DNA of 13,417 bases from Actinomycetota bacterium (lineage in GTDB: Bacteria; Actinomycetota; Humimicrobiia; Humimicrobiales; Humimicrobiaceae): contig JALHTA010000052.1 in assembly GCA_022865545.1 (NCBI GenBank), positions 1 through 13,417 of the forward strand, written 5' to 3'. The first letter of the stretch is position 1; each line of letters opens with the position of its first letter. The notes beneath the pieces are model-generated. The model made no database searches, was not told where the DNA came from, and saw only the letters and a program-made list of their open reading frames with translations. Below are positions 1-7,893 of this stretch, one piece after another. Made by a program: the position numbers and the translations under genes.

Positions 1-1
1 A

Positions 2-91
2 ACAAGAAGGGCAATTTTTCCTTCTACCGGGGAACAAGAGAAGAATCCCCGCTCAAAAAGTGCAAGATTAAGAGCAATAGAGAAGGTATGA
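2..91 (+). CDS. rsmH: RsmH (MraW) 16S rRNA methyltransferase, C-terminal end only
   Basis: This is the last 29 codons of a gene that begins before the window; the reading frame closes at TGA 89-91. The translated tail contains NPRSKSARLRAIEKV, which matches the conserved C-terminus of RsmH (family knowledge: N4-methylation of C1402 in 16S rRNA in the cytoplasm). None of the methyltransferase core is visible, so the call rests on this tail plus its position directly upstream of ftsL and ftsI, the usual place of rsmH in dcw clusters. Its stop overlaps the ATG of the next gene (ATGA at 88-91), suggesting translational coupling. Confidence 0.85.
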   Translation, partial: TRRAIFPSTGEQEKNPRSKSARLRAIEKV

Positions 92-624
92 TGAGCACAA
101 GATCAGCACAAGTGCATGAGATCTATAGAAACAGAAGACCGCTTCTGTATATGATAGAAGGCAGCAGTAATGCTTTACAAAAACCAGTCCTGTATGGCAG
201 CAGCGGACTTTTCTATGTATCGGTCGTAATAATACTTATGGCCTGTCTGGGCCTGTTATTAAATATTGGTCTGCGGGTTCAAAATATCAATTATAAGGAT
301 GATATTTATGACCTTAATGAGATGATACTTTTAGAAGAAGAAAGGGCGGATAGGCTAAGATTAGAGATTTCTTCACTAAAGGCACCATCAAGGATCCAGG
401 AAACTGCAGAAGAAAAAATAGGGATGGACCAGAGTGGAGAATTCGAAATCGTTGAATTATCCGGACAGGGGCTTATAAATAATGAAAAAATATATGATTA
501 TATAGCGCGCGATGAGTCCGCTGGACTGGAAGTAAATTATGATAATCTGCTCGGAACGATTTATTATATCCAGGATATAGTACTTGTTGTGTCAGAAAGC
601 GTATTAACATTTTTTATACCGTAA
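88..624 (+). CDS. ftsL: FtsL-like bitopic cell division protein with a long C-terminal tail
   Basis: A 178-residue predicted single-pass membrane protein. A cytoplasmic, basic N-terminus (residues 1-40) is followed by one transmembrane helix at about 41-62 and then a charged heptad-like stretch (about 68-97, rich in L, E, R) that looks like the FtsL/DivIC coiled coil. The segment at 100-113 (PSRIQETAEEKIGM) resembles the conserved end of that domain. FtsL proteins normally bind DivIC/FtsB and FtsQ/DivIB and help activate FtsWI at the septum. The sequence is poorly conserved as usual, so the call leans on topology and on the position between rsmH and ftsI. Oddity: about 65 residues follow the usual end, finishing in a hydrophobic stretch (about 154-178). 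The start may be ATG 88, overlapping the rsmH stop, or ATG 91, which sits better behind AGAGAAGG (79-86). Confidence 0.75.
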   Translation: MMSTRSAQVHEIYRNRRPLLYMIEGSSNALQKPVLYGSSGLFYVSVVIILMACLGLLLNIGLRVQNINYKDDIYDLNEMILLEEERADRLRLEISSLKAPSRIQETAEEKIGMDQSGEFEIVELSGQGLINNEKIYDYIARDESAGLEVNYDNLLGTIYYIQDIVLVVSESVLTFFIP

Positions 625-644
625 ATAATATGTAGAATAATAAA

Positions 645-2351
645 ATGAACAGGGAAAAATATACCTTTAAGATAAACAGGAAGAGAATTTATTTCCTGTT
701 TATCTTATTTTTTATAGCTTTTTCACTTATTTCCTACCGTTTGGTATCGATCCAATACCTTGATGCCTCAAAATACCAGGATTATGCCAGGTTCCAGCAT
801 ACAGATGAATTCAAACTATACTCCAAGAGAGGTAAAATACTTGACAGGAATGGGACCGAGCTGGCAATAAGCCTTATTGAAAAGACTATATATGCAAACC
901 CAAAAGAAGTGCTCGACCCTTCCTACCAAGCAGAAGTGCTATCAGGATTACTCAATATCAGAAAGGAAGAACTTGAATCTAAACTGGGTGATAAGGAACT
1001 TGGTTTTGTTTATCTAAAAAGAAAAATAGCCGCGGAGGCAGCAGAGGAGGTCGCAAGGCTTGGTTTGCCCGGCATATACATACAGGATGAGACCAAAAGA
1101 TATTATCCACAGGAGGAACTTGCGGCCCAGATAATAGGATTTACGGGGACAGATGATAATGGACTATATGGAATAGAAATACAATACGAGAGCATATTGA
1201 GGGGCGTAGATGGGAAGGCAGTCGCAGAAAAAGATGTTTTCGGGAATGTACTTCCGGGAAATATAAAGAGTTATATCGATCCGGTAGATGGAAAAGATAT
1301 AGTACTTACAATTGATTCCCAGATACAATATATTACCGAGAAAAACCTGGAACAAGTCTGTGTAGAATATAATGCACCGGGTGCAACCGCTATTGTAATG
1401 GATCCTAATAGTGGTGAAATACTGGCAATGGCTACTTATCCCGGTTTTGACCCTAATAATTATCAGGATTATGAGGCTAAAGACTATAAGGCTGGAGCTA
1501 TATCATTTACATATGAACCAGGATCAACATTTAAGATAATAAATGTTGCAGGCGCACTCGATAATAATACAGTAGGAAAGGACCAGGTATTCGATCTTCC
1601 TCCATCTATAAGAGTAAGCGACAGGGTCATTAAGGAGATATTCAGAACATCGAATATCCAGTATTCTACCCGTGAGATCATTCAGTATTCGAGTAATGTG
1701 GGCGCAGTCATGCTTGCATTGAGCATGGGGGATAAGCTGTACTGGGAAAATATAGATGAATTTGGCTTCGGAAAAGTAACAGGAATAGAACTTCCGGGAG
1801 AAGAAAATGGGATATTCCATGATTATAAGACCTGGCCGGCCTCAACGATCGGCGCCCTTGCAATAGGGCAAAGCATTTCAGTGACTCCGCTTCAGCTGCT
1901 GAGGGCAGTATGTTCCATAGCAAATGGCGGATATCTTATAAGGCCCACCATCATAAAAGAGATAAAGCTGGGTGGTGAGGCAGGACCAGAAGATCGTGGT
2001 AATAATATGACAGAAATAATTAGCAGCAGCACAGCCGGAGCCATAAAGGAGATGATGCTTGCCGTAGTTGAGAATGGGACCGGTACAAATGCACAGATCG
2101 AAGGGGTAAAGGTCTGCGGAAAAACCGGAACAGCAGAAAAAGCAAATGAGAATGGAATTGGGTATAGCGAGGGAAGGAGCATAACTTCGTTTGTGGGTTT
2201 TGCACCATATGATGATCCCAGGATCGCTATTATAGTTGTCGTAGATGAACCCACGGGAGAGGAAAGGACCGTTTGGGGCGGCACAGTGGCGGCACCGATC
2301 TTTAAAAATATAATGGAGTATTCCCTAAACCATTTAAAGGTTTTAAAATGA
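645..2351 (+). CDS. ftsI: FtsI-type class B penicillin-binding protein (septal transpeptidase)
   Basis: This 568-residue protein is a peptidoglycan DD-transpeptidase of the FtsI/PBP2b/SpoVD group. It has a short basic cytoplasmic N-terminus, one membrane anchor at about 15-34, and the class B dimerisation-domain signature RGKILDRNG at 62-70. The transpeptidase domain has all three active-site motifs: STFK with nucleophile Ser294 and Lys297, SSN at 349-351, and KTGT starting at Lys493. It ends soon after the catalytic domain, so it lacks the C-terminal PASTA repeats found in many Gram-positive homologues. It lies 20 bases after the ftsL-like gene and upstream of murE, the standard septal ftsI position, and ftsW lies in the same cluster as its likely partner. 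No convincing Shine-Dalgarno sequence precedes ATG 645; the start is chosen because it gives the expected short tail before the membrane anchor. Confidence 0.93.
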   Translation: MNREKYTFKINRKRIYFLFILFFIAFSLISYRLVSIQYLDASKYQDYARFQHTDEFKLYSKRGKILDRNGTELAISLIEKTIYANPKEVLDPSYQAEVLSGLLNIRKEELESKLGDKELGFVYLKRKIAAEAAEEVARLGLPGIYIQDETKRYYPQEELAAQIIGFTGTDDNGLYGIEIQYESILRGVDGKAVAEKDVFGNVLPGNIKSYIDPVDGKDIVLTIDSQIQYITEKNLEQVCVEYNAPGATAIVMDPNSGEILAMATYPGFDPNNYQDYEAKDYKAGAISFTYEPGSTFKIINVAGALDNNTVGKDQVFDLPPSIRVSDRVIKEIFRTSNIQYSTREIIQYSSNVGAVMLALSMGDKLYWENIDEFGFGKVTGIELPGEENGIFHDYKTWPASTIGALAIGQSISVTPLQLLRAVCSIANGGYLIRPTIIKEIKLGGEAGPEDRGNNMTEIISSSTAGAIKEMMLAVVENGTGTNAQIEGVKVCGKTGTAEKANENGIGYSEGRSITSFVGFAPYDDPRIAIIVVVDEPTGEERTVWGGTVAAPIFKNIMEYSLNHLKVLK

Positions 2352-2377
2352 CTTATTTGGTATAGATAATGTATAAT
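2348..2377 (+). promoter_or_regulatory. Possible internal sigma70-type promoter upstream of murE
   Basis: The widest gene-free gap in the window (2352-2423, 72 bases) contains a perfect TATAAT at 2372-2377. An ATGACT at 2348-2353, overlapping the ftsI stop codon, matches four of six bases of TTGACA with an 18-base spacer. This could give murE and downstream genes their own transcription start. TATAAT-like strings are common by chance in this AT-rich DNA, including inside genes, so the call is tentative. Confidence 0.3.
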
Positions 2378-2423
2378 TCAATATGAAAAACTAGTAATAA
2401 TAGTTCAGATAGAAAGATCCCTT

Positions 2424-3920
2424 ATGAGACTTTCCAGCATACTTGAGGGTATAGTTGTAAAAAAAATATATGGTGATACCGGAATAGAAATAAGTGATAT
2501 TTCTATAGATTCCAGGACAGTAAAAAATGGTTTTTTATTTGTAGCTATTGAAGGATTTAAGCTGGACGGACACCGGTTTGCTCGTGATGCGGTGAAAATG
2601 GGAGCGGTAGCTATAATATCCCAGAGGAAGTTGGGCCTTCCACCCGGGATCATCCAGGTAATAGTAAAAGATACAAGAACAGTATTGCCGCAGATAAGTG
2701 CCAACTTTTTCGGTAATCCTTCAAAATCATTGAAAATAATAGGAATAACCGGAACAAATGGAAAGACAACCACTTGCTATCTTATAAACTCGATCCTAAA
2801 GGATGCAGGTTTTAAGACTTCCATCATCAGTACATTTAAATCATATATTGATGAGAGAGAGGTATATATGAACAGGACAACCCCAGAATCGCTTGACCTG
2901 CACAGATTTTTTGCGGAGAGCCTGGAAAATGGTGTTAAATATGTCTGTATGGAAGTATCTTCTCATTCCATAGATCTGCACCGGGTCGATAATATTGATT
3001 TTGATCATTTTGTATTTACAAATCTATCACAGGATCATTTGGATTATCATGGGACAATAGATGAATATTTTGAAGTCAAGTCCAGGCTTTTTAACCCGGC
3101 TTACCGTAAAATATTCGGTGGAAGAAGCGCTATAATAAATCTCGATGATGATTTTGGAAAAAAATTACATAAGATGACGGATCTGGATAAAGTATCGTAT
3201 TCAATAAATGATAAAAATGCAGATATAAGAGCCTCTGATACGAAGAGCTCCATAACTGGGATCAGCATGGTACTGGCGAGGAAGAATAAGGAAGATGTGG
3301 AGATCAGGTCATCATTATGCGGTGTTTTTAATATTTATAATATACTTGCAGCTATAAGCACAGGATTTGAAATTGGAATTAAAAAAAACAGTATAATAGC
3401 GGGCCCGGAATCGATGAAGGGGTTTGGCGGACGATTTGAGAAAATCGACCACGGTCCCGGCCCTACAGTAATAGTTGATTATGCACATACACCTGATGGG
3501 CTGGAAAATGTCTTAAAGACAGCAAAAGACATTCTCGGTCAGGGAGGAAGACTGCTCTCTGTTTTTGGTTGCGGAGGAGACAGGGACAGAAAAAAGAGGA
3601 AATTAATGGGTGCGGTATCTGCCAGGATTGCAGATTTTACTATTATAACTTCAGATAATCCCAGGTCCGAAAGACCTGAGGATATAATCGTAATGGTAGA
3701 GGAAGGACTAAAGGAAGAGAGTTCTAAAAGCTATATGACTATTATAGACAGAAAAGAAGCTATTCATCACGCAATGGATATAGCCGGGAAATCAGATATC
3801 GTTTTGGTAGCCGGAAAAGGACATGAAGACTACCAGGAATTTGAGAACGGTAGGAGAATACATCTTTATGATCCTGAAATAGTAAAAAACTGGAGAAATG
3901 AAAATAAAGGAAAAAATTAA
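2424..3920 (+). CDS. murE: MurE, UDP-MurNAc-L-Ala-D-Glu:meso-diaminopimelate ligase
   Basis: This 498-residue cytoplasmic ATP-dependent ligase adds the third residue of the stem peptide. The N-terminal UDP-substrate domain includes the segment around DISIDSRTV. The central ATPase domain has the P-loop GTNGKTT at 110-116, a TTPE segment, the EVSSHS motif and DHLDYHG followed by VKSRLF, whose lysine is the likely carbamylated residue. In the C-terminal domain, DNPRSE (DNPR at 411-414) and GKGHEDYQE near the end match residues that bind meso-DAP in the E. coli enzyme, so meso-DAP rather than L-lysine is inferred. Length is normal for the family. The start ATG 2424 gives a typical MurE N-terminus; the upstream AGAAAGATC is only a weak ribosome binding site. 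Its 3' end overlaps murF by 23 bases. Confidence 0.96.
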   Translation: MRLSSILEGIVVKKIYGDTGIEISDISIDSRTVKNGFLFVAIEGFKLDGHRFARDAVKMGAVAIISQRKLGLPPGIIQVIVKDTRTVLPQISANFFGNPSKSLKIIGITGTNGKTTTCYLINSILKDAGFKTSIISTFKSYIDEREVYMNRTTPESLDLHRFFAESLENGVKYVCMEVSSHSIDLHRVDNIDFDHFVFTNLSQDHLDYHGTIDEYFEVKSRLFNPAYRKIFGGRSAIINLDDDFGKKLHKMTDLDKVSYSINDKNADIRASDTKSSITGISMVLARKNKEDVEIRSSLCGVFNIYNILAAISTGFEIGIKKNSIIAGPESMKGFGGRFEKIDHGPGPTVIVDYAHTPDGLENVLKTAKDILGQGGRLLSVFGCGGDRDRKKRKLMGAVSARIADFTIITSDNPRSERPEDIIVMVEEGLKEESSKSYMTIIDRKEAIHHAMDIAGKSDIVLVAGKGHEDYQEFENGRRIHLYDPEIVKNWRNENKGKN

Positions 3921-5331
3921 AATTGATATAGTTGTCAGTGGTACGGGAGCGACAATGATCAGGGGCGACACAGGTGGTTCTATTGAGGGCATATCAACAG
4001 ATACCAGGACACTTTCGGTGGGTGATTTCTTTATTCCGATAGAAGGGGAAAACTTTGATGGCCATGATTTTATCGAAAATGCAGTCAGGGTCGGAGCAGG
4101 AGGTTTTGTATATAGCCGGAAACATAAAGGAAAAATACAGAAATTCCTAAAGAAATATGAAAATAAAAAGAACTTTACAGGATTGGTGCTGGAAACAGAG
4201 GATGTACTGGTTTTCTATCAGGAGCTTGCCCGATGTTCCATGATAAGATTTGATCCTGTGGTTATTGCTATTACAGGTAGTGTAGGTAAAACCACAGCAA
4301 GGGATATCATAGTAAGCATATTGTCGCAGGACTTTGATGTGGTCCATACACCAAAAAACCATAATACTGAGATCGGTGTAGCCGCTGCTATGTTAAATAT
4401 TGGAAAAAATACAGATTTTTTCATAGCAGAATTGGGAATGAGAGGTAAAAACCAGATAGGTCCTCTTGCTGATATATGCAATGCAAGCATCGGTGCCATA
4501 ACCGCTATAGGAAATTCACACCTTGAGTTTTTTACCGATCTTAAGGAGATTGCTATGGCCAAAGCGGAGATCGCCGGTATCATATATAAAAATGGCGGAA
4601 AACTATTTCTTAATGCAGACGATAGGATGACTCCTTATATTAAGGATAATGTCAGGGCTGATATTATTGAATTTGGCCGCAATAATAGACTTGATTATAA
4701 TTTTATAGACCTGGCTCCAGATGAGTGGGGAAGATATGGCTTTGATTTTTTAAAAAATGAACATAAAAAGACCTCGGTAAGATTAAATCTTCCGGGATAT
4801 CATAATATATACAATGGCTGTCTTGCAGCTGGAATATGCGACTATCTTGGCGTGAGTCCTGAGAAGATAAAGAGTGGCATTGAGAGTGCGGCCATAGAGA
4901 AATACAGGATGGAAATAATAGATTCAGGTGATATAACCCTTATAAATGATTGCTACAATGCCAGTCCGCTTTCGATGAGAAGAGCTATTGATACACTTTG
5001 TCTTATAGGAGAGAAGAATAATAGGCGTTGTGTGGCAATACTTGGTGATATGCTGGAGTTGGGGGACCGTTCGGAAGAGCTTCATTTCGATATCGGAAAA
5101 TATCTGATCAAAAAAGATATTGACGTTTTAATAGCATTAGGTAAACTGGCAAAAAACATATATAGGGGCTTCAAGGACAACCGGGCCGATCCTGATGATC
5201 AGCAGTGTTATTACTTTCCGGAAAGGGAAGGATTCAGGACCAGCTTGAAAAATATTATCAAACCCCGGGATATTGTATTGATAAAGGGCTCCAGGGCAAA
5301 TAAAATGGAAGAAATAATCTCGTATATATAA
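3898..5331 (+). CDS. murF: MurF, UDP-MurNAc-tripeptide:D-alanyl-D-alanine ligase
   Basis: A 477-residue Mur ligase that attaches the D-Ala-D-Ala dipeptide made by Ddl to the UDP-MurNAc tripeptide, completing the cytoplasmic pentapeptide precursor. The N-terminal domain has the MurF-like IEGISTDTRTL segment and FIPIEGENFDGHDF. The ATPase domain has the P-loop GSVGKTT at 127-133, then HNTEIGV and AELGMRGKNQIG, both typical of MurF. The C-terminal domain carries INDCYNASPLSM and ILGDMLELG, diagnostic MurF segments, and KGSRANKME near the end. ATG 3898 lies inside the end of murE, with GGAG at 3892-3895 only two bases away, a short spacing. The next in-frame ATG (3955) would remove part of the substrate-binding domain, so 3898 is preferred. 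Translation is probably coupled to murE. Confidence 0.95.
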   Translation: MKIKEKIKIDIVVSGTGATMIRGDTGGSIEGISTDTRTLSVGDFFIPIEGENFDGHDFIENAVRVGAGGFVYSRKHKGKIQKFLKKYENKKNFTGLVLETEDVLVFYQELARCSMIRFDPVVIAITGSVGKTTARDIIVSILSQDFDVVHTPKNHNTEIGVAAAMLNIGKNTDFFIAELGMRGKNQIGPLADICNASIGAITAIGNSHLEFFTDLKEIAMAKAEIAGIIYKNGGKLFLNADDRMTPYIKDNVRADIIEFGRNNRLDYNFIDLAPDEWGRYGFDFLKNEHKKTSVRLNLPGYHNIYNGCLAAGICDYLGVSPEKIKSGIESAAIEKYRMEIIDSGDITLINDCYNASPLSMRRAIDTLCLIGEKNNRRCVAILGDMLELGDRSEELHFDIGKYLIKKDIDVLIALGKLAKNIYRGFKDNRADPDDQQCYYFPEREGFRTSLKNIIKPRDIVLIKGSRANKMEEIISYI

Positions 5332-5370
5332 ACGGACCGCAGGACTGCTAAAACGCAGCTTTTAATAAAG

Positions 5371-5376
5371 AAGGAG
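5371..5376 (+). promoter_or_regulatory. Strong ribosome binding site of mraY
   Basis: AAGGAG lies nine bases upstream of ATG 5386, the best-placed Shine-Dalgarno sequence in the first half of the window. It fixes the mraY start. It sits in the 54-base gap after murF, where there is no overlap with the upstream gene, so mraY seems to initiate independently rather than by coupling. Confidence 0.75.
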
Positions 5377-5385
5377 TAATAAATA

Positions 5386-6399
5386 ATGAACTGGATATTT
5401 CTATCGCTTACAATAGGGGGTGTTATTTCCCTTTTATTGACTACTTTATTTGTCAGTTTTCAAAAAAAGAGATCCATTGGTGAGAAAATAAGGATGGACG
5501 GTCCGAAAAGCCATTCCACAAAAGTGGGTACGCCTACTATGGGTGGTGTCATCTTTGTACTTTCTTCTACCGCAGCCTTTACAATAGTCAGTCTTCTAAA
5601 ATATTACCGCCATGAGGACTATAGCATGGAAGGCATCTTTATAGCCTCAATACTTCTTTTATGCAGCATGGTAGGTTTTATTGATGATTATATGGCTCTT
5701 AAGAAGCAGCGTTCACTTGGGTTAAGAGGATGGATAAAAATATTTCTTCTGGTAATAATATGCATATATTTTGTATTGTTTTCAAAATATGTCCTTGATC
5801 TTGCTACATACATAAGTATTCCTTTTACAAATATAAATTTCGAACTTGGAAATTGGTATTATATAATCGCTGTTTTTATAATCCTCTCAACGACCAATGC
5901 AGTCAATCTTACTGATGGGCTTGATGGCCTGGCTGCCGGCAGTTCTTCTATCGTGCTGGCGACTTTTTGTTTTATTGCATTCCTGGAATGGACCATACTT
6001 GATGTCTCATATGGAATCGATGTTGCAGTGATAGGCGCAAGCGCTCTTGCAGCTTGTATAGGTTTTCTTTGGTGGAATACCGCTCCCGCAGAGATATTTA
6101 TGGGTGATACTGGTTCATTTGGACTGGGAGGACTTATAGCGGCTATAGCTATAGTGCTTAAGCAGGAGATCCTGCTTATAGTCATAGGTGGATTATTTGT
6201 GATAGAGACTCTATCAGTTATTATCCAGGTATTATGGTTCAAGACATCAAAAAAGAGGGTCTTTAAGATGGCCCCCATCCACCATCACTTTGAATTATTG
6301 GGATGGCCGGAGATCAAAGTGATAATACGTTTCTGGCTGATATGTGCTATTTTTTCAGCACTGGGATTTTTCATATATTATCTAAAATTCATAGATTAG
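5386..6399 (+). CDS. mraY: MraY, phospho-MurNAc-pentapeptide transferase
   Basis: A 337-residue polytopic membrane enzyme that transfers phospho-MurNAc-pentapeptide from UDP to undecaprenyl phosphate, giving lipid I on the inner face of the membrane. Many hydrophobic helices are visible along the length, beginning at residue 4. Family motifs appear in order: GTPTMGG at 48-54, the Asp pair of DDY at 100-102 (Mg2+/catalytic region), NLTDGLDGL at 174-182, FMGDTGS at 238-244 with Asp241, and PIHHHFELLGW with His299-301. These separate MraY from WecA-type relatives. Length is close to that of other bacterial MraY proteins. It is followed by murD after 33 bases, the most common order in dcw clusters. 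Confidence 0.97.
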   Translation: MNWIFLSLTIGGVISLLLTTLFVSFQKKRSIGEKIRMDGPKSHSTKVGTPTMGGVIFVLSSTAAFTIVSLLKYYRHEDYSMEGIFIASILLLCSMVGFIDDYMALKKQRSLGLRGWIKIFLLVIICIYFVLFSKYVLDLATYISIPFTNINFELGNWYYIIAVFIILSTTNAVNLTDGLDGLAAGSSSIVLATFCFIAFLEWTILDVSYGIDVAVIGASALAACIGFLWWNTAPAEIFMGDTGSFGLGGLIAAIAIVLKQEILLIVIGGLFVIETLSVIIQVLWFKTSKKRVFKMAPIHHHFELLGWPEIKVIIRFWLICAIFSALGFFIYYLKFID

Positions 6400-6419
6400 T
6401 TTACTAAGAGCTGCCACCT

Positions 6420-6425
6420 GAGAGG
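6420..6425 (+). promoter_or_regulatory. Ribosome binding site supporting the GTG start of murD
   Basis: GAGAGG is seven bases upstream of GTG 6433. There is no ATG in the right place, so this site decides the start. It overlaps a four-base-pair inverted repeat (ACCT-GAG-AGGT at 6416-6426) that is too short to be called a regulatory hairpin. Confidence 0.6.
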
Positions 6426-6432
6426 TTTAATA

Positions 6433-7893
6433 GTGATAGATCCTGATACTTTTTTTAAATGTAAAAAAATACTTATCATCGGTCTGGGAATGACCGGGAT
6501 TTCCACAGCTTCCATACTTATGGGATTTGGTGGAAAGATATTGGCTGTAGATAATAATCTAAATCTGGACAGGGAAGATATATATAAGAGGATAGTAAAG
6601 AATTGCCCCCCGGAGATGAAAAAAAGCGGTAGATATCTTGAAATAATAATCGACAGCGGCACTAATGGTGATATCTCATTACTGGAGGGCATCAAATTGA
6701 TCATATCCAGTCCGGGAGTACCCGGTAATATAGCTTTGCTTAAGGAGGCTTTTAAAAAAGATATTCCCATATGGGATGAACTTGAGCTTGCCTGGTCGCT
6801 TATGGGTCCAAAGCAGAAGAAAAATACTATTGCAGTGACCGGTACAAATGGTAAGACTACTGTAGTAAATCTTATAAATAAGATATTCTCTGATTCAAAA
6901 ATTCCTTCTATAGCATGCGGTAATGTCGGTCTCCCGCTGCTTGATACATTTAGGTTGTCCCGGGACAGGAAGATCCTGGATGATGATGTCATGCGTGTGA
7001 TAGAAGTCAGTAGTTTTCAATTAGAGAGGACAAAGACATTTAAACCTCATATTGGAGTACTTTTAAATATAACAAGTGATCATCTGGACCGTCATGGCAG
7101 TCTCAGTGATTACGGAAGGTTAAAATTTAATCTATTTTCTAACCAGGGCAGTGATGATACCGCAGTTCTTAATATAGATGACCCATATATTAAAAAAAAT
7201 ATCTGTGATCTTGAAAAAGACAGGGAACATCCGCAGATAATCAGGTTTGGTCTCAATAGTTCCCCGGAACATAATTTCCGGTATGATGGCACTAGTATAT
7301 TCTTTGATTTTGCAGGATATGTGGGAAGTATTGATACCGGTGGAACCCTGCTCAGGGGTATGCATAATATTTCAAATATTATAGCTTCCATGATCCCGGC
7401 ACTACTGGCCGGTGTCTCCCCCGGCTCCATTGAAAGATCGGTAAAGGAATATAAAGCTTTGGGCCACCGTATTGAATATCTTGGGGTAGTTTCGGGGATC
7501 AGGTGTTTTAATGATTCAAAATCAACAAATCCAGACTCGACCATTGCTGCATTACAGGACTTCGGAAAAGAAGTAACCATAATACTGGGAGGCAAAGACA
7601 AGGATATGGATTTCTTGATGCTTGCAGAGATAATCGAATCAAAAGTCAATAATCTTATTTTAATAGGACAGGCCGCAGCAAAGATAAATGGACTTTTGGG
7701 GCCGCTTTCAGGTAATTACAAAATATATCTATCAGGTAGTCTGGAAGAAGCAGTAGAACTCTCATTTAAAATAACTAAACCGGGCGGGGTACTTTTACTA
7801 TCACCTGCTTGTGCGAGTATGGATATGTTTAAAGACTATAAAGACCGGGGAGACAGGTTTAAAAAACTGGTATTATCATACGGGAAAATATGA
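6433..7893 (+). CDS. murD: MurD, UDP-MurNAc-L-alanine:D-glutamate ligase
   Basis: A 486-residue cytoplasmic Mur ligase that adds D-glutamate, the second residue of the stem peptide. An N-terminal Rossmann-like domain starts with ILIIGLGMTGIS and includes ISSPGVP, a MurD hallmark. The ATPase domain has the P-loop GTNGKTT at 137-143, GNVGLPL, EVSSFQLE and SDHLDRHGS followed by GRLKFNLF, whose lysine is the probable carbamylated residue. The C-terminal domain has ALGHRIEYLG, NDSKSTNPDS, ILGGKDKDMDF and LLSPACASMDMF, all typical. It is some 40 residues longer than E. coli MurD (438), mainly in the N-terminal domain between the first Asp-Asn pair and SPGVP. Translation begins at GTG 6433 behind GAGAGG. 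The stop overlaps the ATG of ftsW. Confidence 0.96.
   Translation: MIDPDTFFKCKKILIIGLGMTGISTASILMGFGGKILAVDNNLNLDREDIYKRIVKNCPPEMKKSGRYLEIIIDSGTNGDISLLEGIKLIISSPGVPGNIALLKEAFKKDIPIWDELELAWSLMGPKQKKNTIAVTGTNGKTTVVNLINKIFSDSKIPSIACGNVGLPLLDTFRLSRDRKILDDDVMRVIEVSSFQLERTKTFKPHIGVLLNITSDHLDRHGSLSDYGRLKFNLFSNQGSDDTAVLNIDDPYIKKNICDLEKDREHPQIIRFGLNSSPEHNFRYDGTSIFFDFAGYVGSIDTGGTLLRGMHNISNIIASMIPALLAGVSPGSIERSVKEYKALGHRIEYLGVVSGIRCFNDSKSTNPDSTIAALQDFGKEVTIILGGKDKDMDFLMLAEIIESKVNNLILIGQAAAKINGLLGPLSGNYKIYLSGSLEEAVELSFKITKPGGVLLLSPACASMDMFKDYKDRGDRFKKLVLSYGKI

Noticed and set aside
1892..2284. Long minus-strand open frames opposite the coding genes, for example 1892-2284, 6396-6992 and 7110-7649.
   Set aside because: They lie wholly or almost wholly inside strongly supported + strand genes with complete family motifs, have no recognisable domains or ribosome binding sites, and have low-complexity composition typical of antisense shadows.
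2751..2771. Similar DNA strings at 2751-2771, 6841-6861 and 10594-10614 that look like a dispersed repeat.
   Set aside because: They encode the GTNGKTT/GTHGKTT P-loops of MurE, MurD and MurC. The similarity is the shared protein motif of paralogous ligases, not a repeat element.
5341..5365. Possible hairpin with a T-run after murF (CTGC-TAAAAC-GCAG then CTTTT), resembling a terminator.
   Set aside because: The stem is only four base pairs and the T-run is short; mraY follows in the same direction, so an efficient terminator is unlikely.
6416..6426. Inverted repeat ACCT-GAG-AGGT that would pair over the murD ribosome binding site.
   Set aside because: Four base pairs with a three-base loop is expected by chance and too weak to call a regulatory structure.
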